DNA of 64,000 nucleotides from contig NC_133122.1 in assembly GCF_033568475.1 (NCBI RefSeq), positions 188,224,949-188,288,948 of the forward strand, given 5' to 3'. A program made the position numbers and the translations under genes. This document shows positions 1-10,900 of this stretch, piece after piece (positions within the stretch are counted from its first letter, which is position 1; every line of letters starts with the position of its first letter). This stretch comes from Henckelia pumila (lineage: Eukaryota; Streptophyta; Magnoliopsida; Lamiales; Gesneriaceae). Below the pieces are notes generated by a model that had not been told where the DNA came from, did not search any database, and was given only the letters and a program-made list of their open reading frames with translations.

Positions 1-2291
1 CGAGAATATCGAATAAAATCAACCGATTATTCATTTCAAATCCATTCATCTCAATATGTTGTCTTACCTAATATCGTGTTTCAGCATTTGCAATCGAATT
101 TCAATCGTTTGATCTCATCTCAATGTTGCGTTAATCTTTCCAAACTAATCTAACATATCTTGGATTGCAACAATTCTGACTGTTTGAGTATCTCTCTCGA
201 AACTCAAACATAGAAATCAAAGATCTTTATTCAATTGATCAAGTATTCATCTCGGTTTCTCTTTCTATTTCCCAATTCTTAGTAAATCATGCCATCAACC
301 TCAACTCGTGTTGATACTTGGAAACAAAATTTCTATTTGTTACGAGCCAAAGATATCAAAATATGCTGAATGTATACATCAAATGATCAATAACTCTTGA
401 CATTCAAAATCAAGAAACTCATTCCAGTCGAGGTCATCCAAAGATCAAATATTAGGAATGACAAATCTGCTAAGTGAAAACAACTCACTTGCATCTCAAC
501 TCAAAATGAGTGAATCAAATCAGACTCTAACAAATAATAAGAGCCAATCAAGATCGATCGAGGACGAATACAAAACCTCAGAATCGATATCAGGAAATTC
601 AAGAATCATGATTTTATGATGTAATAACTTCAGCAAAATCAAATAAAAGGCTCAATTGTAACTGAATTCTTACTTATACTCAACTGATATAAGTTGATCA
701 CCTATTTTCCTAATTGATCATAATCACTTCAATTCTGATCGACTCAATTTACGGTCATACATTTCATAACCACTTCGGTACTAAGATAATTCTTCTCTAA
801 TCACTCTTCTACTCGTTTCAAAAGTTGCTTCAATTCCAGTGGGGATATTTTATACGAGAATTAATCATAACCTCGTATCAAATACCCAATTCAATACAGA
901 ACTTCGTTCATAATGCAAAAAGAGTAGAATATATATATCATTTGTACACCTCTGTACATTCTAACCATTGACATATCTGTCAATTCTAGGTTAGTTCTCT
1001 ACTAGTCTAGTTTATCAACTAGAATTCTTCTGACACTCTTTTGCATTAACTGTGATATATCTAGTACCGAATAATAGCAATCTTTGTTTTGCACAGAATA
1101 ATAAATTGTCAACTGGTACTTACTTATTGCATTAAAATCCATAATTTCTTCTAACTTAATAACCCGAGTCTAAGCTATCAAATTCAATCTTATTTTCCTC
1201 AAATCTGTATTTCATCATTTCTGACTAATCCTGCAAAGGTTTCCCATCTACTCGAAGACAGAAATTTAGCAAATACAATACTTAAAGGCTCATCAGATAC
1301 ATCTTATAGCATCACAAATCATCATTCTATTATGCAATGTAATCAATAATCATCGATACATAAGCAGGTTAATTTAAATTGAATAATTACCTGCAATCTC
1401 ATTATCTGATACAACTTGAGCCCAAATCTTCTGTACTTGCTCATTGCCTAGGAAATTATTCTCAATTCACATTTCCTCTTGATTTGCTTCCGTTCTGCTC
1501 ACATTTCTAATCATAGTAACCCTCAAACTACATCAATTCTTTGTTGTTGTGTGATCACTAACTTTTTCGTCATAACTGTTCTGCTATTAAATCTGTTTCT
1601 GAGGTGATGATCATAGTTTTCTCAACTACAGAGTTCAGCAAATTCAGCTATTATATCTTCACTATCAATTAAAGAAAGAACTTTCCGATAATAAATCTGT
1701 TTACATACCTGTAAAACAATTTCAATCTCTCGGTTCATCAAAAATCTATTCTTCATAACCACCAACTTTTTTCTAAGGCATGAAGTTGATATCAAATCCA
1801 TTTGGTTTTATGTTCATCTAAGTATTCTAACCTCAAACAATGGATCCAGCTTTTCAAATCAACCTCCTCTCGTATTAGCATATTATGTGCCTCTCTGTGT
1901 TGGTGATTAATAGCTCAACTCCAGAGCTACTCAACTCATTCCCTCCTCCATATTGTCATCATATCTATCAATTCAACAACTTACCTCTACATTGTTCTGT
2001 TCTGTCTGAGATACTCATTCTGCCTGCAAAATCTATTTGACTCAAAACAGAAGCAATATATATAGAGCAGAGATTATAAAATACGATTCAGTATATCAGT
2101 CATATTATCTCATGCTTGCAAAGAATTCAAATAATCAAATGAATTCAATTAGTCAAGTAAGCACATAAGCGGTTCACATGCAATTCATCAGAGCATGTAA
2201 AGCATTAATCATGCAATACTACAAATGCATGTGACTCAATCTACCCCGCTCGACTCTATCTTAGTCCAGAACTTTATGCTCTGATACCACC
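1..2291 (-). mobile_element. Element C internal region: long non-coding leader of a minus-strand LTR retrotransposon
   Basis: Read on the minus strand this stretch follows directly after a tRNA-Met primer site (2278-2289), so it is the 5' internal part of an LTR element that continues off the left edge. No reading frame above about 60 codons is visible in it. It may be an unusually long untranslated leader, a badly decayed gag, or the body of a non-autonomous large retrotransposon derivative. The sequence is AT-rich and shows no internal repeat that I can see. The match to an LTR element rests on the primer site and the adjoining LTR, not on coding similarity. Confidence 0.55.
2278..2289 (-). 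other. Primer binding site of element C (tRNA-Met type)
   Basis: The minus strand reads TGGTATCAGAGC, the complement of the 3' end of initiator tRNA-Met, which many plant Ty3/gypsy and copia elements use to prime reverse transcription. Two bases separate it from the LTR end at 2292, the usual spacing. It fixes the orientation of element C as minus. Confidence 0.8.
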
Positions 2292-2393
2292 TGTTGTGGG
2301 GGCTTGGGTCACTAATCTCATTTTTAGGGCAATAATAATTTTAACATAATTAAAACAAATGCAAATCAAGAAGACCAGATTTTTTTTTTGGTC

Positions 2394-2502
2394 AGGATCG
2401 ATCCTACGAACTCCCAGGATCGATCCTGGAACTTTTATCAAGTTTTTGTCCAGAATCGATTTTGTGCCAGGATCGATCCTACCAACTCATAGGATCGATC
2501 CT
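2394..2502. repeat. Array of 12-bp palindromes in LTR C
   Basis: The perfect palindrome AGGATCGATCCT occurs at 2394-2405, 2416-2427, 2469-2480 and 2491-2502, with a decayed fifth copy at 2452-2463. Spacing is 22 bases within each outer pair. The array lies about 100-210 bases from the LTR end that abuts the primer site. Its function is unknown; regular spaced palindromes in an LTR suggest protein binding or RNA structure. Confidence 0.85.
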
Positions 2503-3148
2503 GTCATGCCTGGTTCAAAAAAACAACATTTCAGAATGCTTCTGGTGCTATCAAAACTCATTTCAAACACTCCAAAGCAAGTATATAAACATGGATATAC
2601 ATTTGTAAACAAGCATACATGAGCCCATCTCATCAATTAAAACATGAAAGAACTATTCAATACAAAATCAAGTAATATCGGTTATAACATGTTTGACAAC
2701 CTCTAAAGACAACAACTTTATCTAAACCCAAGTCACCACATGCTACATCTCTTTCTCAAGCCACCCAAGTTCTCCCTGGCTAGCTTCTGCCCCACCTGTT
2801 TTCATGCACACATACAAAACAGGACAACAGCCAGATAACATCCGGTGAGAATATAATTCCCAGTATAATTGACATATAAAGTGTTAAATAAATCATATCA
2901 ACTCTAATCATAATCGACTCAACCATAGAGTAAATAATGCATATATCAATTTGAAACATATCAATCAAAACTTCAAATCGTACTTCAAATCAAAAGATTT
3001 ATATAGCGCTCTATCAAGAATTGATTCATATAATATCTTGGCCATCAAAATTCGTATCCGATCTTGACATGGATATCCATATATCGTAGTCCCATCAGAC
3101 TCGAAAATAAGTTTCATCAAACCTTGGCATTAGAATCAATTCAAACAT

Positions 3149-4944
3149 TGCTACAACTTAAATTGTAATTCACCCAAGTGTAGGTTGTCTGCAAGTAATA
3201 TACTCGTGAGTACGAGATCGATCCACGGAGAGGATGTTGTAAGTTTAATTTTAGCAATAATATATTATAGATGAAAATATTATTATAAAACTTCAAATAC
3301 ACAAATTATAAAATTGTCAAGGTTTTAAAGGTTCATTGTTGGTTTAATTAAGATTGCTAAATAAAAATAAATAAAAGAAACTAAAATAAAAATAAACATA
3401 AAAGAACAATGAAATATTTAAACAAGTATATCATATAATATAGTTCCCACTATATTAATATCAGATTAACCGATATTTAATACATGGTACCCATAATATA
3501 TATATAGATGAATAAATATAAACATAAAAAGAACAATTAAATATTTAAACAAGTATATCATATAATATAGTTCCCACTATATTAATATCCACCGATATTT
3601 AATACATGGTACCCATAATATATATATAAATGCATAAATATAAATTGACATAAAAGTAAATGTTAGATCAAATCACAATATTTTATTTAGAACAACCGGC
3701 AGAGCCACGCTATCGTCTAAATAAAATATATGACTTTATGTTAGATGCGATAAAGTAAATGTTAGTTGCGGAAAAGTAAAAGTTAGATGCGAGAAAGTAA
3801 ATGTTAGTTGCGGAAAAGTAAATGTTAGTTGCGATAAAGTAAAAGTTAGATGCGATAAATTAAATGTTAGTTCAAATCACAATATATTATTTAGAACAAC
3901 CGACAGTGTCACGCTATCGTCTAAATAATATATATGACTTTATTATAAATAGATACATATATTTATAGTATATAATTATTGTAGTAATTATTGTATCATA
4001 TTTGACAACAAATCAAGGTAACCACATTCAAGGTACCAAGCATTTGATGTAAATAGATAACAACAAATCATCCAAAATTATACCTACAAATAAAGATCAA
4101 TTAGTAAAAATAAAAATAGAAAAGAAAAGAATATACAAAATATAGACAATCTTACTTGACCAACAATGAAACCTTTTCACCTTGACATAAAAAGATTTAG
4201 CTTTTCATGAACATGAAACTCAAGAATAAAGATAAAAGAAATTTCATACTTGAACTTGAGAAACTTGCACACTCAAACTTTTATTCTCACACACACAATA
4301 TTTATTTTACAAATGAAGAATTCTCTACACTCTTGCACACTACAAAGCTTATACAACACATCTATTTATAGGCCAAATGAGAGGAAGAGTCCAAGGCTCA
4401 TTAAATGTGAAATAGTAAAGTTGGTGGGTGCTTGTCTCCTTGAATGTCAATACCATGACCCAACTTTAATTGGCATGTTTGATGCCTTAGACCACCGATT
4501 CAGCCTTTCTTTTCAACATAGAACACGTAGGATATTTTGTGTAGATGTGTTTGGACAACTCATTCACCCCTTTTGGATAAAATATGAAATACTTATGATA
4601 TTTTTACTCCAAGCTGGTCATAGTAAAAGTAAATCTATCTCCATTTTGATGTTTTATTATTTTGATCATCTTAATGAAGTTTTTGGAATTTCTTGTCTTC
4701 TACAAAGTTGAAGATGCCTCTTTTGTGATTCTACAGGTTTTGAGATTACTCCATTATGACCACTGTAGCTTGAGTAATTTTATTTTTACCAAACCTGCGC
4801 AAACCGTAAAATACAACATTTTAGTAAAACATTTAAATATAAACACATAACACTAAAATAATACAACTTCATAATTTTAATTAAACTTAAATTTTAAAAC
4901 ACACTTTTTAACATATAAATAATTACAAATTTTAAGTTTCATCA
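3149..4944 (-). repeat. 3' LTR of element E
   Basis: On plus it runs TGCTACAACTT...AAGTTTCATCA; on its own strand TGATGAAAC...GTAGCA, with the standard TG/CA ends. It matches 13293-15086 throughout the stretches compared. Plus-strand frames in it (for example 4250-4711) recur identically in the other LTR and are judged chance openings in a non-coding repeat. Confidence 0.93.
3480..3945. repeat. Tandem and duplicated sub-repeats inside LTR E
   Basis: From about 3740 to 3870 a short unit near 20 bases, built on TAAATGTTAGTTGCG and its variants, repeats about seven times. This array is bracketed by two copies of a roughly 70-base block containing CACGCTATCGTCTAAATA (about 3667-3735 and 3873-3942). 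A block with CATGGTACCCATAATATATA occurs near 3483 and again near 3604. The same arrangement recurs at about 13625-14090 in the other LTR. Such arrays are common in promoter regions of LTRs, but their role here is not shown. Confidence 0.85.
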
Positions 4945-4956
4945 CACCCCCAAACC
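4945..4956 (-). other. Polypurine tract of element E
   Basis: The minus strand reads GGTTTGGGGGTG directly before the 3' LTR start. A purine-rich run at this place primes plus-strand DNA synthesis in LTR elements. Confidence 0.75.
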
Positions 4957-6396
4957 GGCTAATTACTAGTCCCTTAGTAATAAAATATCATAAAATATCA
5001 TAAAATATCATAAAATCACAAGTTAGATTTTTATTCCTTAATATATATATTCAAATTTGCAAACTTTAAAATTTTAAAAACACACTTGTGAGGAGATCAT
5101 ATGTTTATTTATAAATCTCATTATCAACTAATATATTAATATATAATTGGATGGGGTATACATATATATTACACACAATATCAAAATATTAAATATATAT
5201 AATTTTTTTATATAAATATTTTCTAAAAACTTTGAGAATAATATAATTAAAATGATAATAGAAATCATTTCATAACATGTATAATATCAGGAATCTTAAT
5301 GTAAAAGTCTCAACTCCATATTCTCTCGGGTTAAAGTATTTCATATATAGCTGTTTTTCACTCGTGGAGTTGGAAGAAAATTATACACTCTTTGAAAATG
5401 GCTAGTAAAGCAGACAATCAAATAACCTAATATTGAAAATAAGATAGGATGATTTACAAAGAATAAACCCATTTTTTTTTTTTTTTGTTTTTTTTGTTTT
5501 TTTTGTTTTTTTTTTTTTTGCTTGGCTGCAAAATTGTTTTTACATAATCAAATACCTCCAATAAACTTTGAAAATGTAACATTTTTTTTTCAAAGTTTAT
5601 TTATTTTTTTATTTTTTATGAGGTAAATCTATTACATTAATAATTATAGTAGAGATATTAATACTCTACATCTTTACAATCAAACTTCAAACAACTTTGC
5701 AGCCAATTTTCATTTTTTTTTCTTTTTTTTTTTTCAAAATGGGTTTAATCTAGTAATCAACCATTTCTTAATAATCAATAAAAGCTTATAAGTTGTTTTC
5801 TCAATTCTTACCCCTCACTCACAAAATTTATGTGAGTAACTATTGCACTTTTACAAATTAATTCCCTCAATTATACATGTTATTATTTATTCAATCAATA
5901 TCACTTTAATTATATACTCATAAAAGTTTTAAAAAATATGTATTTGAAAACACACAATTATATATTATTTATAACTTATATCCCATCAATTATATATTTT
6001 TTATTAAATTGATAAAAAGAATAATAAATAAACATCTATACAAAAAGACTTCATTTTCTTAGTAGTTTGCAATTTAAATATATACGAAATATTAAAATCT
6101 AATCTATTGTGATAAAATGATAAATAAAAACTAATGCGTGTCAGGAGTTTTTGACTCCTTACTCTGCCATTGAAAAAGAAAAATAAATATTATTATAGAA
6201 ATATATATATATATTTTTTAAATTTTAAATTTTTTTTTTTTTTTTTTTTTTAGAGATAAACCCTCCCCCAAACCTGAATATGACATTGTTTTTAATTTTT
6301 TTTTTTAAGAAAAATAAAGAGTACATGATGAAAGAGATATCACCTGGAATTATTGAAGATGAGGAACAAACACAAACCATTTCATGACATGTTGAA
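4957..6396 (-). repeat. Non-coding 3' region of element E holding a large imperfect inverted repeat
   Basis: No gene is visible in this 1.4 kb stretch. Two arms, about 5020-5480 and 5735-6130, are imperfect reverse complements. Matching landmarks include the 10-mer AACCCATTTT (5460s) against its reverse complement near 5745, GGCTGCAAAATTG near 5523 against a close reverse complement near 5691, CATAACATGTATAAT near 5272 against its partner near 5870, and ATATAATTGGATGGGGTATA near 5142 against a similar block near 5980. The loop side is rich in T runs. As RNA this could fold into a hairpin several hundred bases long. I estimated similarity by eye only and give no percentage. Confidence 0.7.
6261..6274 (-). 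other. Second polypurine-like tract in element E
   Basis: The minus strand reads GGTTTGGGGGAGGG, sharing GGTTTGGGGG with the terminal tract at 4945-4956. It lies 120 bases past the LOG stop codon, between the coding genes and the inverted repeat. It could be a second priming site, or the remnant of a former 3' terminus from before the inverted repeat was gained. Both readings are inference. Confidence 0.5.
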
Positions 6397-7035
6397 TCAA
6401 TGATCCAGTTTTCTTTTCTTACTGGTTGGTTGAGACCAATTGATCTTTGTTATAGCTGAATCAGGTTGATGAACAAAAGCTTGGAGATCATCAATTAATT
6501 GGTCTTCATTCGAAGCAGAGATGAGCATCCTTCGTGAATTTTCTGAAATAAAATTTTGTTCCACGGCTACATCGAGAAAAGTCAACAAACCATCATAATA
6601 GTTATTGATATTCAACAAGCCAACAGGTTTATTATGGATATTAAGTTGTGCCCAAGAAACAACATGAAAAATTTCTTCTAGAGTACCAAAACCACCAGGT
6701 AAGGCAATAAAAGCATCAGAATTTTCTATCATTTTAGTTATTCTCTCGTACATTGATGAAACTTTCAACTCTTCCCCAACCGTAACACCTGTAATATTTC
6801 CTTCAGCTAAAGCTGTAGGAATAATACCCAAAACCTGACTACCTCCAAGATGAGCTGCTGTTGAAATAGATCCCATTAACCCAATATTGCCTCCTCCGTA
6901 AACCAAGTGAATTTTTCTCTCTGCTAAATTTTTTCCAAGATTAATTGCTGCATCAACAAATATTTCATTCTTTCCAGTATTAGAACCACAAAAGACACAA
7001 ATATTTTTCAATTTTTGTGAAGAAGATCCTGTCAT
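6397..7035 (-). CDS. LOG: LOG-family cytokinin riboside 5'-monophosphate phosphoribohydrolase carried inside element E
   Basis: The 212-residue product belongs to the LOG (lysine decarboxylase-like) family, which releases active cytokinin bases from their riboside monophosphates in the cytosol and nucleus. Visible motifs are the Rossmann start CVFCGS (residues 13-18), the glycine motif GGGNIGLMG (47-55), an arginine at 98 and PGGFGTLEE (113-121), whose final glutamate and the arginine are the catalytic pair of the family. The tail KINWS...KKRKLDH is like plant LOG proteins and looks nuclear-localising. Plant LOG genes normally have several introns; this copy has none, so it was probably captured through an mRNA. 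It lies on the same strand as gag-pol, 190 bases after the zinc-finger gene. Start chosen as the first ATG of the frame, a few residues ahead of the conserved domain. The frame is complete with no missing motif. Confidence 0.9.
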   Translation of the reverse strand: MTGSSSQKLKNICVFCGSNTGKNEIFVDAAINLGKNLAERKIHLVYGGGNIGLMGSISTAAHLGGSQVLGIIPTALAEGNITGVTVGEELKVSSMYERITKMIENSDAFIALPGGFGTLEEIFHVVSWAQLNIHNKPVGLLNINNYYDGLLTFLDVAVEQNFISENSRRMLISASNEDQLIDDLQAFVHQPDSAITKINWSQPTSKKRKLDH

Positions 7036-7225
7036 GTTTTTTTCTTTTCTTTTAAAAAATATAGAGAGAGTTGAGTGATTTTATAAGGAAAACAAGGAAT
7101 AAGACAGAAATAGGAATACAGATGTGAACAAAATGATAAAAATAGTAAAAAAAAATAATATATAATAATAACATGCATGCGTATAAACAGTGATGTGATT
7201 GTGGCTCACAGTGTTCCTTCAATAT

Positions 7226-7777
7226 TTATGAGTCGAGGGTTGGCTTACCATCCAATTTTCTTATAAATTGGCAAATAGGGTCTTTTTTAGTCAGATTCCC
7301 AAGACCATTACCATGACGCTGCGCTTGGAATAGTTTCCATAAACGGAGAAGTTGACCTTTTACATCTCCACTAGAATGCGTCTCAAGAGTCAATGAGATA
7401 TCATCCAATGACTCTTTACTCAGCCCATTCTTAATGAAATCAATTTTATCTTCTCTATTTGTGGAAACATATCCCAAAGATCTGCATTGTCTATTACAAG
7501 TCCATCTGGCACAATTATGACAAACATCTAACCTTTTAGCCCTTCTTTTCTTCGCATAGGTACTTTTTCCTAGTCCAGACATATTTCGAACAAGTAAGAA
7601 TTTTGGAACTTCACCACCTAATCGAACCTTGGCTTCAATTATAAGACGAATATCTTCCGGGATTCCTTTTTGCATAAGCATTCTCAATCTTTCACATCTG
7701 CCTTCATAAATCATTCTCAGAACTTTTTTAGAAATAGATGGAAAATATTTACCAAGTTTTTTGATAGCTTCATCCAT
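7226..7777 (-). CDS. Basic zinc-finger protein resembling carlavirus cysteine-rich nucleic-acid-binding proteins, carried inside element E
   Basis: A 183-residue frame between gag-pol (ends 7924) and the LOG gene. Seen directly: a hydrophobic N-terminal helix-like part, then GKSTYAKKRRAKR (residues 70-82), a strongly basic nuclear-signal-like run, followed at once by four cysteines C86, C89, C94 and C98 and then a segment ending DFIKNG (113-118). From memory, the order basic YA-x-RRRA run, cysteine cluster, short linker, DFI-x-x-G is the hallmark of the small cysteine-rich proteins of carlaviruses and relatives (Betaflexiviridae). Those bind nucleic acid and several suppress RNA silencing. 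The C-terminal 65 residues are longer than usual for that family and are not recognised. Suppressor activity is inference. An alternative is an unrelated retroelement nucleic-acid-binding protein that converged on the same pattern. Confidence 0.55.
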   Translation of the reverse strand: MDEAIKKLGKYFPSISKKVLRMIYEGRCERLRMLMQKGIPEDIRLIIEAKVRLGGEVPKFLLVRNMSGLGKSTYAKKRRAKRLDVCHNCARWTCNRQCRSLGYVSTNREDKIDFIKNGLSKESLDDISLTLETHSSGDVKGQLLRLWKLFQAQRHGNGLGNLTKKDPICQFIRKLDGKPTLDS

Positions 7778-7923
7778 AATATATATTTATATATATATAT
7801 ATTCAATTATTTTGGGAAATTGAAATAAAACCGACTGAAAGTAGTCACGGAGTACCGTTATCCACCACTTAACCGGGAAGTGAACTCAATTCTGCAAAAA
7901 TAAAATAAAAATATAAGTAACAA

Positions 7924-10900
7924 TTAAGTTGGATCATATAAAGGCATAAACTCTTCATTAAGAACTTCATTTTCTATAAACGGTTTAAGTCTTTGCCCAT
8001 TAACTTTAAATACATTATTATTTTTAGGATTTTCAACATCAACAGCACCATTAGGATAGACAAATTTAACAATAAATGGTCCAGACCATCGCGATCTAAG
8101 TTTTCCTGGAAACAAATGCAAGCGAGAATTATAAAGTAAAACTTTTTGTCCGATTTCAAAAGATTTTCTCATAATATTTTTATCATGAAATGCTTTTGTT
8201 TTATCTTTATAAATCTTTGCATTTTCATATGCATCATTTCTTAATTCTTCTAGTTCATTTAATTGCAATTTTCTTGATTTAGATGCATCATCTAAATTAG
8301 TATTAAACGCTTTAATTGCCCAATAAGCTTTATGTTCAATTTCAACAGGTAAATGACAATGCTTTCCAAAAACTAATCTGTATGGTGACATCCCCATTGA
8401 TGTTTTAAATGCAGTTCTATATGCCCATAATGCATCACTTAATCTTAAAGACCAATCTTTTCGATTTGGATTGACTGTTTTTTCCAAAATTTGTTTTATT
8501 TCTTTATTTGCAAGTTCAACCTGACCATTTGTTTGAGGGTGATATGGAGTAGAAACTTTATGTGTAATACCATATTTTCTTAACAACGAAGAAAATGATT
8601 TATTTATAAAATGACTTCCCCCATCACTTATTATAGCTCTAGGTATTCCAAATCGACTAAAAATATTTTCTTTCAAAAATTTTATCACAACTTTATGATC
8701 ATTAGTTCTACATGCAATTGCTTCAATCCATTTTGAAACATAATCGACAGCTACTAAAATATAAGTGAATCCAAAAGATAATGGAAATGGACCCATAAAA
8801 TCTATTCCCCAACTGTCAAATATTTCAATAATCATGATTGGATTTAAAGGCATCATGTTTCGTTTTGAAATTGAACCCATTTTCTGACAATTTTCACAAG
8901 ATTTGCAAAATGAATGTGTATCTTTGAATAAAGAAGGCCAATAAAATCCACATTGAAATATTTTTGCAGCTGTTTTCTTTGACGAAAAATGACCTCCACA
9001 TGCCTCAGAATGACAAAATTTAATGACACTACTTACCTCATTGTCGGGTATGCAACGTCGAAAAATTTGATCAGGACAATACTTAAACAAATAAGGATCA
9101 TCCCAATAAAATTTTTTGACCTCTTTCAAGAATTTATTTTTATCTTGTGAACTCCAATGAGAAGGAATTTTATTTGTCACAAGAAAATTTACAATATTAG
9201 CAAACCAAGGCATAGTAGTAGCATAAAATAGTTGATCATCCGGAAAATTTTCATTTATTGGTATTTCATTTTGAGATGATTTAGAAATTATTCTTGATAA
9301 ATGATCGGCTACTACATTTTCTTTTCCTTTTTTATCTTTTATTACAAGATCAAATTCTTGTAACAACAAAATCCATCTTATTAATCTCGGCTTAGCATCT
9401 TGTTTATTTGATAAATATTTTATGGCAGAATGATCAGTGTAAACAATAGTAGTAGAACCAATTAAATAGGATCGAAATTTATCTAATGCAAACACTACTG
9501 AAAGTAATTCTTTTTCAGTTGTTGAATAATTGATTTGAGCACTATTTAAGGTTCTACTTGCATAATAGATCACATAAGGTTTACCTTCTTTTCTTTGTTC
9601 TAACACGGCTCCTACAGCATAATCACTTGCATCACACATTAATTCAAATGGTAAAGACCAATCAGGAGGTTGTAAAATAGGTGATGTAGTTAAAAGATTA
9701 ATTATTTTTTTAAAAGCAGTTTCACATTCTTGAGTCCATTCAAATTGTGCATCTTTTGTTAAAAGATTTGAAATTGGTTTCGATATTATGCTAAAATTTT
9801 TTATAAATCTTCTATAAAATCCCGCATGACCCAAAAATGATCGAATTTCTTTGATCGTGTTTGGTGATGGTAGATTAGCAATAACATCAACCTTAGCTTT
9901 ATCAACTTCAATTCCTTTTTCAGATATGACATGCCCTAACACAATTCCGGATTTAACCATGTAGTGACATTTTTCCCAATTTAAAACAAGATTTTTTTCT
10001 TCACATCTTTTTAAAACTTCTTCCAAATTTTTAAGACAGTTTTCAAATGAGTTTCCAAAAACAGTTATATCATCCATAAAAACTTCCACAAATTCTTCAA
10101 TCATGTCACTAAAAATACTTAGCATGCATCTTTGAAAAGTAGCCGGGGCATTACATAAACCAAATGGCATTCTTTTAAAAGCAAAAGTTCCGAACGGACA
10201 AGTGAAAGTAGTTTTTTCTTGATCTTCTAATGATATTGGTATTTGATAATACCCCGAATACCCATCAAGAAAACAATAATAAGGATTACCTGCCACTTTC
10301 TCTAAAATTTGATCTAAAAATGGTAACGGAAAGTGATCTTTTCTAGTTGCATCATTTAATTTTCTATAATCAATGCACATACGCCAACTAGATGGAATCC
10401 TAGCTTGTAATAATTCTCCCTTTTCATTTTTTATAACAGTGATGCCTGATTTTTTTGGTACTACTTGTGTTGGACTTACCCATTTACTATCCGAGATTGG
10501 ATAAATAATTCCGGCATCTAATAGTTTTAAAACTTCATTTTTAACAACTTCTTTCATGTGTGGATTTAATCTTCTTTGTGGTTGTTGATATGTTTTAGCA
10601 TTTTCTTCCAAGTGAATTCTATGTGTGCAGATTAAAGGATTTATACCTTTTATATCTTGCAAAGTCCATCCAATTGCATTTTTGTGTTTTTTAAGTAGTG
10701 TTATTACATCTTCTTCTTGTTTTGGTAAGAGGGTAGAAGATATTACAATAGGATATGTTTGATTTTCACCAAGAAAAGCATATTTTAGTTCTATTGGCAA
10801 GGGTTTTAATTCAAGTTTTGGATGATCATTTTCTTTTACTTCTTCAAGTTCATTAATTTCTTCAAATAACTTTGATTTAAAAACATTTTTTGAATCAAAA

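Noticed and set aside
3740-3870. Short tandem units considered as a CRISPR array
   Set aside because: The units are contiguous without unique spacers, lie in an LTR and are in a plant genome.
4250-4850. Plus-strand frames of 153 and 62 codons
   Set aside because: They lie within LTR E and recur unchanged at 14392-14992 only because the LTRs are copies; no domain, and antisense to the element.
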